From: Flavobacteriia bacterium
GTDB lineage: Bacteria; Bacteroidota; Bacteroidia; Flavobacteriales_D; Crocinitomicaceae
Reading direction: 5' to 3'
DNA: 42,440 bases
Assembly: GCA_016178305.1 (NCBI GenBank)
Contig: JACOTM010000096.1
Span: forward strand, 1 to 42,440
Of the stretch, positions 18,357 through 27,288 are shown in pieces. The notes under the pieces are model-generated. The model was not told the origin of the DNA, ran no database searches, and saw only the letters and a program-made list of their open reading frames with translations. Both the position numbers and the translations under genes were made by a program. Each line of letters begins with the position of its first letter. Position 1 is the first letter of the stretch.

Positions 18357-20372
18357 ATGTCAGGTTTTGATACCAAGAAATTAAGTTTAGCAGGATTTTT
18401 AATTACTATCGGAATAGTTTTCGGAGATATTGGAACCTCTCCTCTATATGTATTTGACGCAGTAACACACAATCATAACGGCTCCAATGATTTTTCTGAA
18501 TTAAGAATTATCGGAGGATTATCAGCAATTATTTGGACTTTAATTTTACTTGCAAGTATCAAATATATTTATTTGGCTCTTAACGCTGATAACCGTGGTG
18601 AAGGTGGAATTTTTGCACTTTATGCGCTCCTTAAAGAGAAAAAAGTAAAATGGATATTAATCCCAGCATTAATCGGGTGTGCAACACTGTTAGCTGATGG
18701 TTTTATTACGCCTGCCATTTCAATATCTTCTGCAGTTGAAGGAATTAAAACGGTTATCCCTGAATTACATTCTACAATACCTATTGTTGTTTCAATAATC
18801 ATTGTTCTATTTTTAATTCAACAATTTGGAACTGCGTCAATTGGAAAAGTTTTTGGCCCAATTATGATTATTTGGTTTGGATTTCTATTATACCTCGGAC
18901 TAGTTCATATTGCCCAAAATACTGAAGTTTTAAAAGCATTCAATCCGTATTATGCCTATAAAATGATTTTCGAAGAAGAAGGCGGATTCTTTACGCTAGG
19001 AGCTGTTTTCCTTTGTACTACTGGAGCAGAAGCACTTTATTCCGACTTAGGTCATTGTGGAAAGAAAAATATCCGAGCTTCATGGACTTTAATGAGTACT
19101 ATTTTAGTTATTAATTATTTAGGTCAAGCTGCCATGTGTTTGAAACCTGGCTTTCAATTGGAACAAAATCAAACTGTCTTTTATGCAATGGTTTCTTTTA
19201 TTTCAAAAGACCTCGTGCCATTTGCCATTGTCATCGCTACTGCTGCAACCATTATTGCTTCACAAGCCTTAATAACAGGAGTTTTTACACTTATGAATGA
19301 AGCAATCAAATTAAAACTTTGGACAAATCTAAAAGTAAAATACCCTACCGAACACAATGGACATATCTATATCCCTTTCATTAACTGGTTTTTAATGATT
19401 GGTTGTTTACTAGTCATCTACTTATTCCACACTGCTAAAGAAATGGAAGCCTCTTACGGCTTAGCCATTACGATAAACATGGTTATGACTTCTCTATTAT
19501 TAGGTATGTTGATGATATTGCGTAAACCAAAATTAAAAATTGCTTACATTATCATTTTCTCTATATTTCTTATCATTGAATTCTTTTTCTTAGCTTCAAA
19601 CTTAGGTAAAGTAATCGATGGTGGTTGGTTTACCCTTGCTCTTTCCGTTGTCTTTTTCACTTTATTATATTTGTACCATAAAGCAAAAGATTTACGTCGA
19701 AACATTACCGAATATGTCCCAATGAATCAAGTGATTCCATTGTTGAACGCTGTTCGAAACGACCCTAAAATCGCATACGAGTCAACCAATTTAGTGTATC
19801 CAACACGAAGTGACTCTCCTCAAAAATTAGATTCTACGGTATTCCATTCATTATTTAAGAAAAGACCTCGAAGAGCTGAAGTCACTTGGTTTTTACATCT
19901 AAATATTACAAATGAACCTTGGGGCGTTCATTATACGGTGAATGAAATAATTGATAAACATTGCTATTACGTTTCTTTAAATTTTGGTTTTAAAGAAGAA
20001 CATCGTGTTGAATTTATGATGAAGAAAATTCATGATAAAATGGTTGAAAAAGAAGAGTTATCTGGTAAAAGTATATTCGACTCAGTCAAAAATCTTAATG
20101 AAGGACCTGATTTCAAATTCATTGTTCTCAACTCACGTGTGGCTACGGATAATTTATTAACGCCATTTCAAATAATTTTTGTAAAAGTTTATCGCTTCAT
20201 AAAAGCCACAGGATTAAGTGCCGCAGAAGATTTCGGATTAGACAAAACAAATGTTTGCGTTGAATATGTTCCGATAAGTGTGACAAAACAATTAGATCAA
20301 GAAATGATTGAAGACAGTGAAGATTATTCAGTCAAAATAGATAAAACGGTAGATCGTAGGAAAAAACATTAA
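18357..20372 (+). CDS. kup: Kup-type low-affinity potassium uptake protein
   Basis: An inner-membrane K+/H+ symporter of the Kup/HAK/KT family, 671 aa. The N-terminus carries the hallmark GIVFGDIGTSPLYVFDAV (first TM segment). NRGEGGIFALYAL, DGFITPAISISSAVEG and GAEALYSDLGHCG are further conserved family blocks. About twelve hydrophobic segments run to residue 440, followed by a cytoplasmic C-terminal domain of about 230 residues. It is a single gene; a possible weak promoter (TTG, 16 nt, TACTTTTA) precedes it. Confidence 0.95.
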   Translation: MSGFDTKKLSLAGFLITIGIVFGDIGTSPLYVFDAVTHNHNGSNDFSELRIIGGLSAIIWTLILLASIKYIYLALNADNRGEGGIFALYALLKEKKVKWILIPALIGCATLLADGFITPAISISSAVEGIKTVIPELHSTIPIVVSIIIVLFLIQQFGTASIGKVFGPIMIIWFGFLLYLGLVHIAQNTEVLKAFNPYYAYKMIFEEEGGFFTLGAVFLCTTGAEALYSDLGHCGKKNIRASWTLMSTILVINYLGQAAMCLKPGFQLEQNQTVFYAMVSFISKDLVPFAIVIATAATIIASQALITGVFTLMNEAIKLKLWTNLKVKYPTEHNGHIYIPFINWFLMIGCLLVIYLFHTAKEMEASYGLAITINMVMTSLLLGMLMILRKPKLKIAYIIIFSIFLIIEFFFLASNLGKVIDGGWFTLALSVVFFTLLYLYHKAKDLRRNITEYVPMNQVIPLLNAVRNDPKIAYESTNLVYPTRSDSPQKLDSTVFHSLFKKRPRRAEVTWFLHLNITNEPWGVHYTVNEIIDKHCYYVSLNFGFKEEHRVEFMMKKIHDKMVEKEELSGKSIFDSVKNLNEGPDFKFIVLNSRVATDNLLTPFQIIFVKVYRFIKATGLSAAEDFGLDKTNVCVEYVPISVTKQLDQEMIEDSEDYSVKIDKTVDRRKKH

Positions 20373-20427
20373 CATTTATTTAAAATGTGTTGAAAAGCTT
20401 ATATTCCATTTTTATTACCTTAGTTCG

Positions 20428-20454
20428 ATTCAAATATTATACACAAATTTGAAT
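20428..20454. terminator. Weak inverted repeat between convergent kup and the phosphatase gene
   Basis: ATTCAAAT (20428-20435) / ATTTGAAT (20447-20454) form an 8-bp AT-only stem between two converging genes. It lacks GC pairs and a good T-run, so a role in termination is only possible. Confidence 0.25.
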
Positions 20455-20475
20455 TGAATTAAGGTTTATAAATCG

Positions 20476-22656
20476 TTAACTTATCCTCACACCTATAACA
20501 CAAACATCATCAACTTGTTCATGCTTACCTTTCCATTGCATAAAAAACTCTTCCAATTTCTGTTTTTGAACATCCATACTTTCATTGGTCAATTGTAATA
20601 AAAGCTCCTTCATTCGTAATGCTTTGATTTTTTTACCAATTGTTTTATTTGTTTCACCTCCAAATTGATCTTTATAACCATCTGTAAAAATATAAATGCA
20701 ATCATCTTTATACAAATCAATAATATGCGTTGTGAAAGGTAAACTTTCGAAATATTTACCGATTGGCTGTTTGTCTGGTTTATATTCTAAAAGTTCATTG
20801 TTTCGAACTATCCATAAAGGATTATTAGCTCCTGCCCATTTCAATTGAACGGGATGTGCATGAGTAGTATCTAAATTATCAAATGATAACGTGCATAAAG
20901 AAACATCCATACCATCATTTACATCATCTTCACTTTTTTCAAATTCTGAGATAATTATTTCTCTGGTTTTATTTAAAATCTCTCCTGGATCAGTTAAATT
21001 GTATTCACGAACACTTCTATTCAAAGCATTATTACATAAAACACTTACCATAGCACCAGGAACACCATGACCAGTACAATCAGCTGCGGCAAAAATTAAT
21101 CCATTTTCAATTTGTTCCATCCAATAAAAATCCCCAGCTACAATATCACGAGGAATATAAAGCACAAATGAATCTTTCAAATACTCTTTCACAATTTTAG
21201 GTGCTGGCAAAATAGCAGCTTGAATTCTTTTCGCATAATTGATTGAATCTGTAATTTCTTTATTTTTAATCTCTAACAAATTCTTTTGACGATTTGTCTC
21301 TTGTTCTTTGATACTAATTATTTCTTTTTGACGATTCGCTAGTTTATAACGATTGAATATAAAAATTGCAAATAAAATCATTAAAATCAAACCTCCAAAA
21401 AGGGTTAATCGTTGTGTTCTTTCTTGTTGAAACCGTGCTTCTGTAATTTCTTTTTCTTTTTGTTTCAATAAATTATCTGCGGCTATTTGCTTTTCGTAGT
21501 AATATTTATATTCTTGTCGAATAACTTCATCCCGATTGTTGATACTTTTCAAACTATCTTCCATCTGAATAAATAGCTCATGCATTTTCAAAGCTTCCAA
21601 AACCTTTCCTTCTTTTTTATTTAATTGATATAAAAAAGATGAAATATCTCTCGTTGGCTCAATTGAACCTGTTTTTAAAGTGATTTTTAATGCTTGCTCT
21701 GCATACGCTCTCGAATTTTTAAAATTGTTATTCTTTTCTTCGATAGTTGCTAATACAAGATAAGCATTCGCAATAAGTGAGTTATCTTCAAAATTTTTAA
21801 CAATATCCATAATGTTAAAACAAAGCTTTCGAGCTTTATCGTAATATTCTATTGCTTTTTCCTCATTCTCTTCTTGGTCTCCTAATGCTTTATAAATGAT
21901 CGAAATATTGTTTAAAGATGTGGCAATACCGCTTGAATTATTTGATCTCTCCTCTATTTTTAAACTTTTTTGATAATATTCTAATGCTTTTGTATAATTT
22001 TTCTGATTTTCGTAAACGTTTCCAATATTATTTAACGGAGACGCTAAACCTTTAAAGTCTTTATTTTTTTTCCGAATTAAAACGCTTTTCTTGTAATAAT
22101 CAATTGCTTTTTGGTAATCTCCTAAATCAGCATACAGAATTCCTATATTATTTAGCGAAGTTGCCATACCAGCATAATTTTTTAAACGCTCATCTATTTT
22201 GAGACTATGCATATAGTTATCAATTGCCTCTACGAAATTCCCTTTTTCTTTGTAAATGTTCCCAATGTTATTATAAATCGTTGAAGCTCCTTTAATATCT
22301 TTTTCTAATTTATATTTTTGAAGGCTTTTGGCATAAAAATCAATCGCATTATTGTACTCTTCATTGATATAATAACTGGAAGCAAGTGTATTTAACGACA
22401 AGGCTTGATAATGCACTAATTTTAATTTTGTAGCTTCATTGTATTCAATACGGGCGTAATATTTAGCGCTATCAGGAGTTTCAAAGATATAGTACTCCCA
22501 AATCAAATCTTCTATCGCTTTAAATCTGACTTGATTTGATTTTTCTGAGTTCAACCAAGTATTCAAGTAATCTTTTTTTGATTGCGCAAAAATTGATGAA
22601 CCAATTATCCATAAGGAAAACAAGACGAATAAAAATATTTGAATCTTTTTTTTCAA
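20476..22656 (-). CDS. TPR-repeat, membrane-anchored SpoIIE-type PP2C phosphatase
   Basis: A 726-aa signalling protein. A signal peptide (1-24) is followed by at least five tetratricopeptide repeats (about 70-270, each with a N-N-I-G(N)-Y pattern), a TM segment (LTLFGGLILMILFAIFIF), a coiled coil, and a C-terminal SpoIIE phosphatase domain. Metal-binding PP2C residues are visible in FAAADCTGHGVPGAM, FTDGYKDQFGG and EQVDDVCVIG. The TPRs should be periplasmic, the phosphatase cytoplasmic, acting on serine/threonine phosphates, probably of an anti-sigma-factor antagonist. The start is TTG at 22656: no in-frame ATG exists before an upstream stop. A hairpin and a mini-ORF lie just upstream. Confidence 0.85.
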   Translation of the reverse strand: MKKKIQIFLFVLFSLWIIGSSIFAQSKKDYLNTWLNSEKSNQVRFKAIEDLIWEYYIFETPDSAKYYARIEYNEATKLKLVHYQALSLNTLASSYYINEEYNNAIDFYAKSLQKYKLEKDIKGASTIYNNIGNIYKEKGNFVEAIDNYMHSLKIDERLKNYAGMATSLNNIGILYADLGDYQKAIDYYKKSVLIRKKNKDFKGLASPLNNIGNVYENQKNYTKALEYYQKSLKIEERSNNSSGIATSLNNISIIYKALGDQEENEEKAIEYYDKARKLCFNIMDIVKNFEDNSLIANAYLVLATIEEKNNNFKNSRAYAEQALKITLKTGSIEPTRDISSFLYQLNKKEGKVLEALKMHELFIQMEDSLKSINNRDEVIRQEYKYYYEKQIAADNLLKQKEKEITEARFQQERTQRLTLFGGLILMILFAIFIFNRYKLANRQKEIISIKEQETNRQKNLLEIKNKEITDSINYAKRIQAAILPAPKIVKEYLKDSFVLYIPRDIVAGDFYWMEQIENGLIFAAADCTGHGVPGAMVSVLCNNALNRSVREYNLTDPGEILNKTREIIISEFEKSEDDVNDGMDVSLCTLSFDNLDTTHAHPVQLKWAGANNPLWIVRNNELLEYKPDKQPIGKYFESLPFTTHIIDLYKDDCIYIFTDGYKDQFGGETNKTIGKKIKALRMKELLLQLTNESMDVQKQKLEEFFMQWKGKHEQVDDVCVIGVRIS

Positions 22657-22659
22657 TGC

Positions 22660-22698
22660 AATAGTATTTTCTCGTTTAAAATACTATTTTTTTTTCAT
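22660..22698 (-). promoter_or_regulatory. Mini-ORF and perfect hairpin before the SpoIIE gene
   Basis: On the minus strand ATG-AAA-AAA-AAA-TAG starts at 22698. Its stop runs into an 11-bp perfect inverted repeat, AATAGTATTTT (22678-22688) / AAAATACTATT (22660-22670), with a 7-nt loop. The hairpin ends 3 nt before the TTG start and would occlude the initiation region. A T-run on the plus strand also makes it look like a terminator for plus-strand transcripts. Confidence 0.5.
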
Positions 22699-22760
22699 GT
22701 AAAAAATAATTACATTTTCTTTTTTGAAATTTATATGCTAAATATGATTAAATTAGAGAA

Positions 22761-23732
22761 ATGGAACAGAATCAAAATATTACTTTAACCAATTTACTTG
22801 GAATTCAATTTCCAATTATAATGGCTCCTATGTTTTTAGTGTCAAATGAAAAAATGATTATAGAAGCCGTTAAATCCGGAATTACTGGAGCTATTCCTGC
22901 TCTTAATTATAGAACAACAGATGAATTAAGAAAAGCCATCCAATTCATTAAAAGTGAAGTGAGTGGCCCCTTTGGGATTAATTTAATTGTAAATAAATCT
23001 AATTTTTTATATCAAGAGCAATTGCAAGTTTGTTGTGAAGAAAAAATTGCGTTCATCATTACCTCATTAGGTTCGCCTGAAGAAACAATCAAAGAAGCGC
23101 ATAAAGTCGGAATCAAAGTTTTTTGTGATGTAACGAATAGTAAATATGCGCAAAAAGTCGAACAATTAGGCGCTGATGCTGTGATTGCGGTAAACAAAGA
23201 AGCTGGTGGACATGCAGGCAATCTTTCTTACAAAGAATTAATCCCTGAGCTCGTAAAATCAGTGCGAATACCCGTTATTTCTGCTGGCGGAATTGGAACA
23301 GGAAAAGGAATTCACGACATGATTCAACTTGGAGCAAGCGGAGTTTCAATGGGAAGTTTATTCATCGCAACGCTTGAATCAAATGTTTCAGAAGAGTATA
23401 AACAAGCCTGTGTAGATTATGGTTCGAAAGATATTGTAATGACAACCAAACTTTCTGGTACTCCTTGCTCCGTAATCAAAACGCCTTATGTAGAAAAAAT
23501 TGGGACAGAACAAAATTGGCTGGAAAAAATTCTAAATAAAAACAAACGTTTGAAAAAATGGTTCAAAGCATTTACTTTTTATAGAGGAATGAAAAACTTA
23601 CAAAATGCTGCTTTTGGAGCAACCTATAAAACGGTTTGGTGTGCTGGTCCTAGTATTGAATTTGTAAAAGAAATTCGGCCAGTAAAAACAATTGTATCTA
23701 CTTTAATTGAGGAATACAATGTTGCAAAATAA
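22761..23732 (+). CDS. Nitronate monooxygenase-like FMN oxidoreductase
   Basis: A TIM-barrel FMN enzyme of the 2-nitropropane dioxygenase / NMO family (323 aa). It begins with the typical ITLTNLLGIQFPIIMAPMFL. The FMN-contacting and catalytic region VNKEAGGHAGN (with the conserved H) and the loop PVISAGGIGTGKGIHDMIQL with GASGVSMGSLF follow. The family includes true nitronate monooxygenases and enoyl-ACP-reductase relatives (FabK-like); the sequence does not settle which. The 3' end overlaps the DUF4442 gene by 14 nt, so the two are translationally linked. Confidence 0.85.
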   Translation: MEQNQNITLTNLLGIQFPIIMAPMFLVSNEKMIIEAVKSGITGAIPALNYRTTDELRKAIQFIKSEVSGPFGINLIVNKSNFLYQEQLQVCCEEKIAFIITSLGSPEETIKEAHKVGIKVFCDVTNSKYAQKVEQLGADAVIAVNKEAGGHAGNLSYKELIPELVKSVRIPVISAGGIGTGKGIHDMIQLGASGVSMGSLFIATLESNVSEEYKQACVDYGSKDIVMTTKLSGTPCSVIKTPYVEKIGTEQNWLEKILNKNKRLKKWFKAFTFYRGMKNLQNAAFGATYKTVWCAGPSIEFVKEIRPVKTIVSTLIEEYNVAK

Positions 23733-24195
23733 AGAAATTTCATTGCGTAAAATGAATTGGTTGCTCTTTTTAATGGGGGTAATTCAAATTCCATTGATTG
23801 GATTTATTCGACCAAAATTAGTAGAGATTAACGATGAGGTAGTAAAAGTAAAAATCAAGTTAAGAAGAAGAACAAAAAATCATTTAAAATCTATGTATTT
23901 TGGCGCTTTAGCTGTCGGTGCTGATATTGCTGCAGGAATACATGTTTTTTATTTTTCTGAAACAAAAGGCGTGAAAACTTCTTTTTCATTCAAAGGAATG
24001 AAAGCAGATTTCATCAAACGTGCTGAATCAGATGTAACTTTTGTTTGTGATGAAGGAAAATTAATTGAATCGTTACTAGAACAATCGATAGAAAAGAAGG
24101 AAAGAATTAATCAAACAGTTTTAGTAAAAGCACTTGACAACCAAAATGAATTAGTCGCAAGCTTTGAAATGATTATTTCTTTGAAGGTGATTTAG
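23719..24195 (+). CDS. DUF4442 hotdog-fold protein
   Basis: A 158-aa protein resembling DUF4442, a hotdog-fold group related to acyl-CoA thioesterases. Visible marks are VVKVKIKLRRRTKNHLKSMY followed by FGALAVGADIAAG, the helix region that in the family holds the acyl-binding surface. The ATG at 23719 is preferred over an in-frame TTG at 23707. It overlaps the NMO-like gene, which hints at a shared role in acyl or lipid metabolism, but that is inference. The 211 nt that follow, up to 24406, hold no convincing gene. Confidence 0.72.
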   Translation: MLQNKEISLRKMNWLLFLMGVIQIPLIGFIRPKLVEINDEVVKVKIKLRRRTKNHLKSMYFGALAVGADIAAGIHVFYFSETKGVKTSFSFKGMKADFIKRAESDVTFVCDEGKLIESLLEQSIEKKERINQTVLVKALDNQNELVASFEMIISLKVI

Positions 24196-24406
24196 AATCT
24201 AAATTTGAAAATTCATTACCTTGCAACAACATTGTAATTGTAATTCCAATATTAAATGATCTGGGTGTTTCAATTATAAATATTGGTGATTTATTAGTTA
24301 GATGCAAGTGTGGACAGATAATCGCTTCGAGACTTGAATCATAAAAGACTAAATGTTTCACAAATAAAATTAAAGAGTTCTAATTTAAAAAAATGAAACT
24401 AAACAA

Positions 24407-25375
24407 ATGAAAATTGTTTTTACACTGATATTTATGTATTCATTTCTCGTTTTGTCACAAGAAAAACAAAATGACTTAAGTAAATATTCATTAAATGGAA
24501 AAGTAAAATCTATTCATTCAATAAAATATGATGGATTGCTAACAAATGACACCTTAGTAACAAAAGGACCTAAAAAAGTAAATAAAAGATTTTTTAATAT
24601 TACAGATAGAATTTTGTTATTCAATAATTCTGGTTTTGTTTTAGAAAAAAATGATAATAACGATATTCATGAAAAAAATGTTTATGATGATAAAAATAAT
24701 CTGCTTTATTCTATTGACCTAGATTCAAACTTAAAAATAAAAAGCAAAGTTGAATTTAAATACTATAAAATCAATAAAGTTCGTTCCGAATTATGGTTTG
24801 ATGCAGATAATAAACTTTATTACAAGATTATTGTAAAGTATAAAAAGGGGAAACTTGTAAAAGAAATCGAAAAAAATTTCTTTGAAAAGATTAATTATTT
24901 ACGAAAATATCAATATGATAATATAGGTTTTGTAAATAAAATTGAAGATTTTGAAAATGATAGCTTGAGAAATGCAATTGTTTACACAAATGATACTTTG
25001 GGTAATAATTTGAAAACAGAAACTTACGATAAAGAAATGAAAATTAAAGAGTTTATTGAAAATAAATTTAATAAATCTGGGAATCTAATATCTTCAGTTA
25101 AATATGATTCAAACAAAAATATTATTTCAAAAAACAATTTTACTTATGACTTAGAAAATCATTTAATCGAAGAAAGTGGGTTGATTGATAATCGCAATTA
25201 TTATAAATTTTACAATAAATTAGGAGATGTAATTTTATCAATAAATGAGTATGGTGAAAATATAATAGAATCATTTACTTTTATATATGATGAACATAAT
25301 AATTGGATAAAAAAAATAACATATATTAATGATAAACCCTTTGAAATTGAGGAACGAGAAATTTTATACTACTAA
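24407..25375 (+). CDS. Exported protein with YD-like repeats, function unknown
   Basis: A 322-aa protein with a signal peptide (MKIVFTLIFMYSFLVLSQE). The body is a series of short beta-rich units of the form K-Y-D-x-x-N-x-I, such as VKYDSNKNIISKNNFTYDLE, similar to RHS/YD repeats found in surface proteins. No T9SS tail or lipobox is visible. It is very AT-rich and Asn/Lys-rich. The nearest gene starts 81 nt downstream and is unrelated. It is not a recognised family. Confidence 0.6.
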   Translation: MKIVFTLIFMYSFLVLSQEKQNDLSKYSLNGKVKSIHSIKYDGLLTNDTLVTKGPKKVNKRFFNITDRILLFNNSGFVLEKNDNNDIHEKNVYDDKNNLLYSIDLDSNLKIKSKVEFKYYKINKVRSELWFDADNKLYYKIIVKYKKGKLVKEIEKNFFEKINYLRKYQYDNIGFVNKIEDFENDSLRNAIVYTNDTLGNNLKTETYDKEMKIKEFIENKFNKSGNLISSVKYDSNKNIISKNNFTYDLENHLIEESGLIDNRNYYKFYNKLGDVILSINEYGENIIESFTFIYDEHNNWIKKITYINDKPFEIEEREILYY

Positions 25376-25456
25376 GAACTAATGAGAAAAAAAAATACTA
25401 GCAACTAACAGCTCTTTCTATGCGACCACGGGTGAAAATATTAAACAAATAGAAAA

Positions 25457-26200
25457 ATGATAGAAAATTTACCAACATTTATTTCACTAACTTTTGGACT
25501 GACTACATTTGCGACTTTACAATTTTTCATTTGGACAATCAGAAACTCAAATTCTGAAGTAACACGAAAAAAAGCAACGCCTATTTTTATAGGTTTAATA
25601 CTTTGGCTAACAATTCAAGCCGGTTTGACTTTTAAAAATGTTTACAATGCCGACACTAATTCTTTTCCACCGAAAAGAATGATATTAGGTATATTACCAA
25701 TGATTTTGACAATCATATTTTTATTTGCAACAACTAAGGGAAAACAATTTATTGATAGTTTACCTCTAAAAAACTTGACTTACCTAAACATTGTAAGAAT
25801 ACCAATTGAAATAGTTTTATTTTGGCTTTTTCTCAACAAAGTAATTCCAGAACTAATGACTTTTGAAGGAAGGAACTTTGGCATTCTTACAGGAATTACG
25901 GCACCATTTATAACATATTTTGGACTTACAAAGGCAAAAATGAATAGACAAAAAATTCTGATTTGGAATTTTATCTGCCTTGGACTTTTAATTAATATTG
26001 TTGTGAACGCATTATTTTCAACACCTTTACCAATACAGAAATTTGCATTTGATCAACCGAACATTGCAATATTAAACTTTCCATTTAGTTGGTTACCCAC
26101 ATTTATAATTCCGATAATATTATTTGGACACTTGGTTTCAATTAGAAAATTATTAAAACACAAAACTGGCTTTCAAACAAAAGAAACAACGAAAGGCTAA
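25457..26200 (+). CDS. Polytopic membrane protein, function unknown
   Basis: A 247-aa protein with about seven hydrophobic segments starting at residues 7, 42, 75, 105, 135, 165 and 205 approximately, and short loops between. Similar hypothetical proteins are scattered in Bacteroidota (from memory). No catalytic motif is evident. The stop codon lies within a small inverted repeat (CTAACA...TGTTAG). It is an orphan between two other orphan genes. Confidence 0.6.
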   Translation: MIENLPTFISLTFGLTTFATLQFFIWTIRNSNSEVTRKKATPIFIGLILWLTIQAGLTFKNVYNADTNSFPPKRMILGILPMILTIIFLFATTKGKQFIDSLPLKNLTYLNIVRIPIEIVLFWLFLNKVIPELMTFEGRNFGILTGITAPFITYFGLTKAKMNRQKILIWNFICLGLLINIVVNALFSTPLPIQKFAFDQPNIAILNFPFSWLPTFIIPIILFGHLVSIRKLLKHKTGFQTKETTKG

Positions 26201-26233
26201 CAGGAAATTAGCAAAACATTATAGCAATGTTAG
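26197..26233. repeat. Nested inverted repeat spanning a stop codon
   Basis: CTAACA (26197-26202) and TGTTAG (26228-26233) are complementary ends. The right end GTTAGAT matches the integron core GTTRRRY, but the left end does not fully match RYYYAAC. It resembles an attC site only loosely. Confidence 0.3.
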
Positions 26234-26273
26234 ATAACTAGACAATCATGAAAGACAACTACTAGGATATAAA

Positions 26274-26693
26274 ATGAATTGGTTTAAAGATATTATTTCA
26301 AAGCTTCAATCCAAAAAGCATGTAACGAATTATAACTCCGGAAAATCTTTTGAAGAGAGATATAATGATTTGGGAGTATTTCAATACGACAGCGAAAGCT
26401 TTACAATTACACATAAAGACTTCTCTAGAAGAATAAAATGGGATGACGTAATCCAAATAAATGCTTACAAAAGGGATCAGATTACAATTGACAGAATAGA
26501 AATGGAAATTGTTTTTGACGATAAATATTTTACGATTAGCGAAGACCTTCCTGGTTGGTATCAATTCATTCTCAAGACAAAAGAAATTTATCCACGAATT
26601 CCTAAAGACTGGGACATTAAAATAATTCAACCAGCATTTACTAGTAACTTTACGACTATTTACGACAAAACACAACTTAATATAAATAAGTAA
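26274..26693 (+). CDS. Small cytoplasmic protein, function unknown
   Basis: A 139-aa protein with a mixed alpha/beta pattern. The core FTITHKDFSRRIKWDDVIQI followed by NAYKRDQITIDRIEMEIVFD resembles small PH-like domains in which a conserved W precedes D/E and a strand (K/R-I-x-W-D-D-V). No signal peptide, TM segment or catalytic motif is seen. The 290 nt after it (26694-26983) hold no convincing gene or RNA. Confidence 0.55.
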   Translation: MNWFKDIISKLQSKKHVTNYNSGKSFEERYNDLGVFQYDSESFTITHKDFSRRIKWDDVIQINAYKRDQITIDRIEMEIVFDDKYFTISEDLPGWYQFILKTKEIYPRIPKDWDIKIIQPAFTSNFTTIYDKTQLNINK

Positions 26694-26983
26694 ATGTAGC
26701 AACAAAAGAAACAGAAATTTCAAGAGGCTTTTAGGAAGTAAATCACTTTTTATAGGTGAAATGTACAAAATGCTTTTCAATTAAATTCAAAAAGAAATAA
26801 ATTTTATACGACCTGAAGTTGAAAATACTCCTAAAGAATAAGCTGTATAGTCCGTGTGCTTACCCAGTGCATAACAGCAAATACTCCCGTAGAATTAGGA
26901 AAATTGATGAATATTACAATTTCATCACATTTTTTAAAAATACCATCAAATGAACAACAACGAAATTCAATCAAACATTTAAC

Positions 26984-27286
26984 CTACCCAAAGTAGATAT
27001 TTGTGACTATCTCAAATCCAGCCTTCTGATTTATACGTTCCAAGATGATTTGTTTACCATAACTCAATTCTTCGCGCATAACTGAAGAATCCATATATAA
27101 AAACAAGGTTTTATTTTTTATGTACAGATTTTTTGTTCGCGTCGCAACAGCTTTCCCCATCATTTCTTCCCAAGAATTGATAATATCTAGCTCTTTCATT
27201 TTACCATCCAAACGATAGGCTTTCATTAATTTTTCAATTAATTCTCCAACTGTTGCTTCATTGGAAATTCTTTTTCGCTCATCCAT
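26984..27286 (-). CDS. DciA-like (DUF721) protein
   Basis: A 100-aa DUF721/DciA-type protein. In bacteria without DnaC or DnaI, DciA helps load the replicative helicase DnaB. The motif SWEEMMGKAVATRTKNLYIK followed by a beta strand and VMREELSYGKQIILERIN is the KH-like DUF721 core. It follows recF by 2 nt, and the recF-DUF721 pair is a common arrangement in Bacteroidota, which supports a replication or repair role. Confidence 0.82.
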   Translation of the reverse strand: MDERKRISNEATVGELIEKLMKAYRLDGKMKELDIINSWEEMMGKAVATRTKNLYIKNKTLFLYMDSSVMREELSYGKQIILERINQKAGFEIVTNIYFG

Positions 27287-27288
27287 GA

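Noticed and set aside
24173-24361. Minus-strand ORF of 62 aa between the DUF4442 gene and the next orphan
   Set aside because: It starts at a GTG, overlaps the end of the DUF4442 gene and has no recognisable domain.
26298-26780. 160-aa minus-strand ORF over the small orphan gene
   Set aside because: It is a shadow of the plus-strand gene with a low-complexity translation (long Leu runs).
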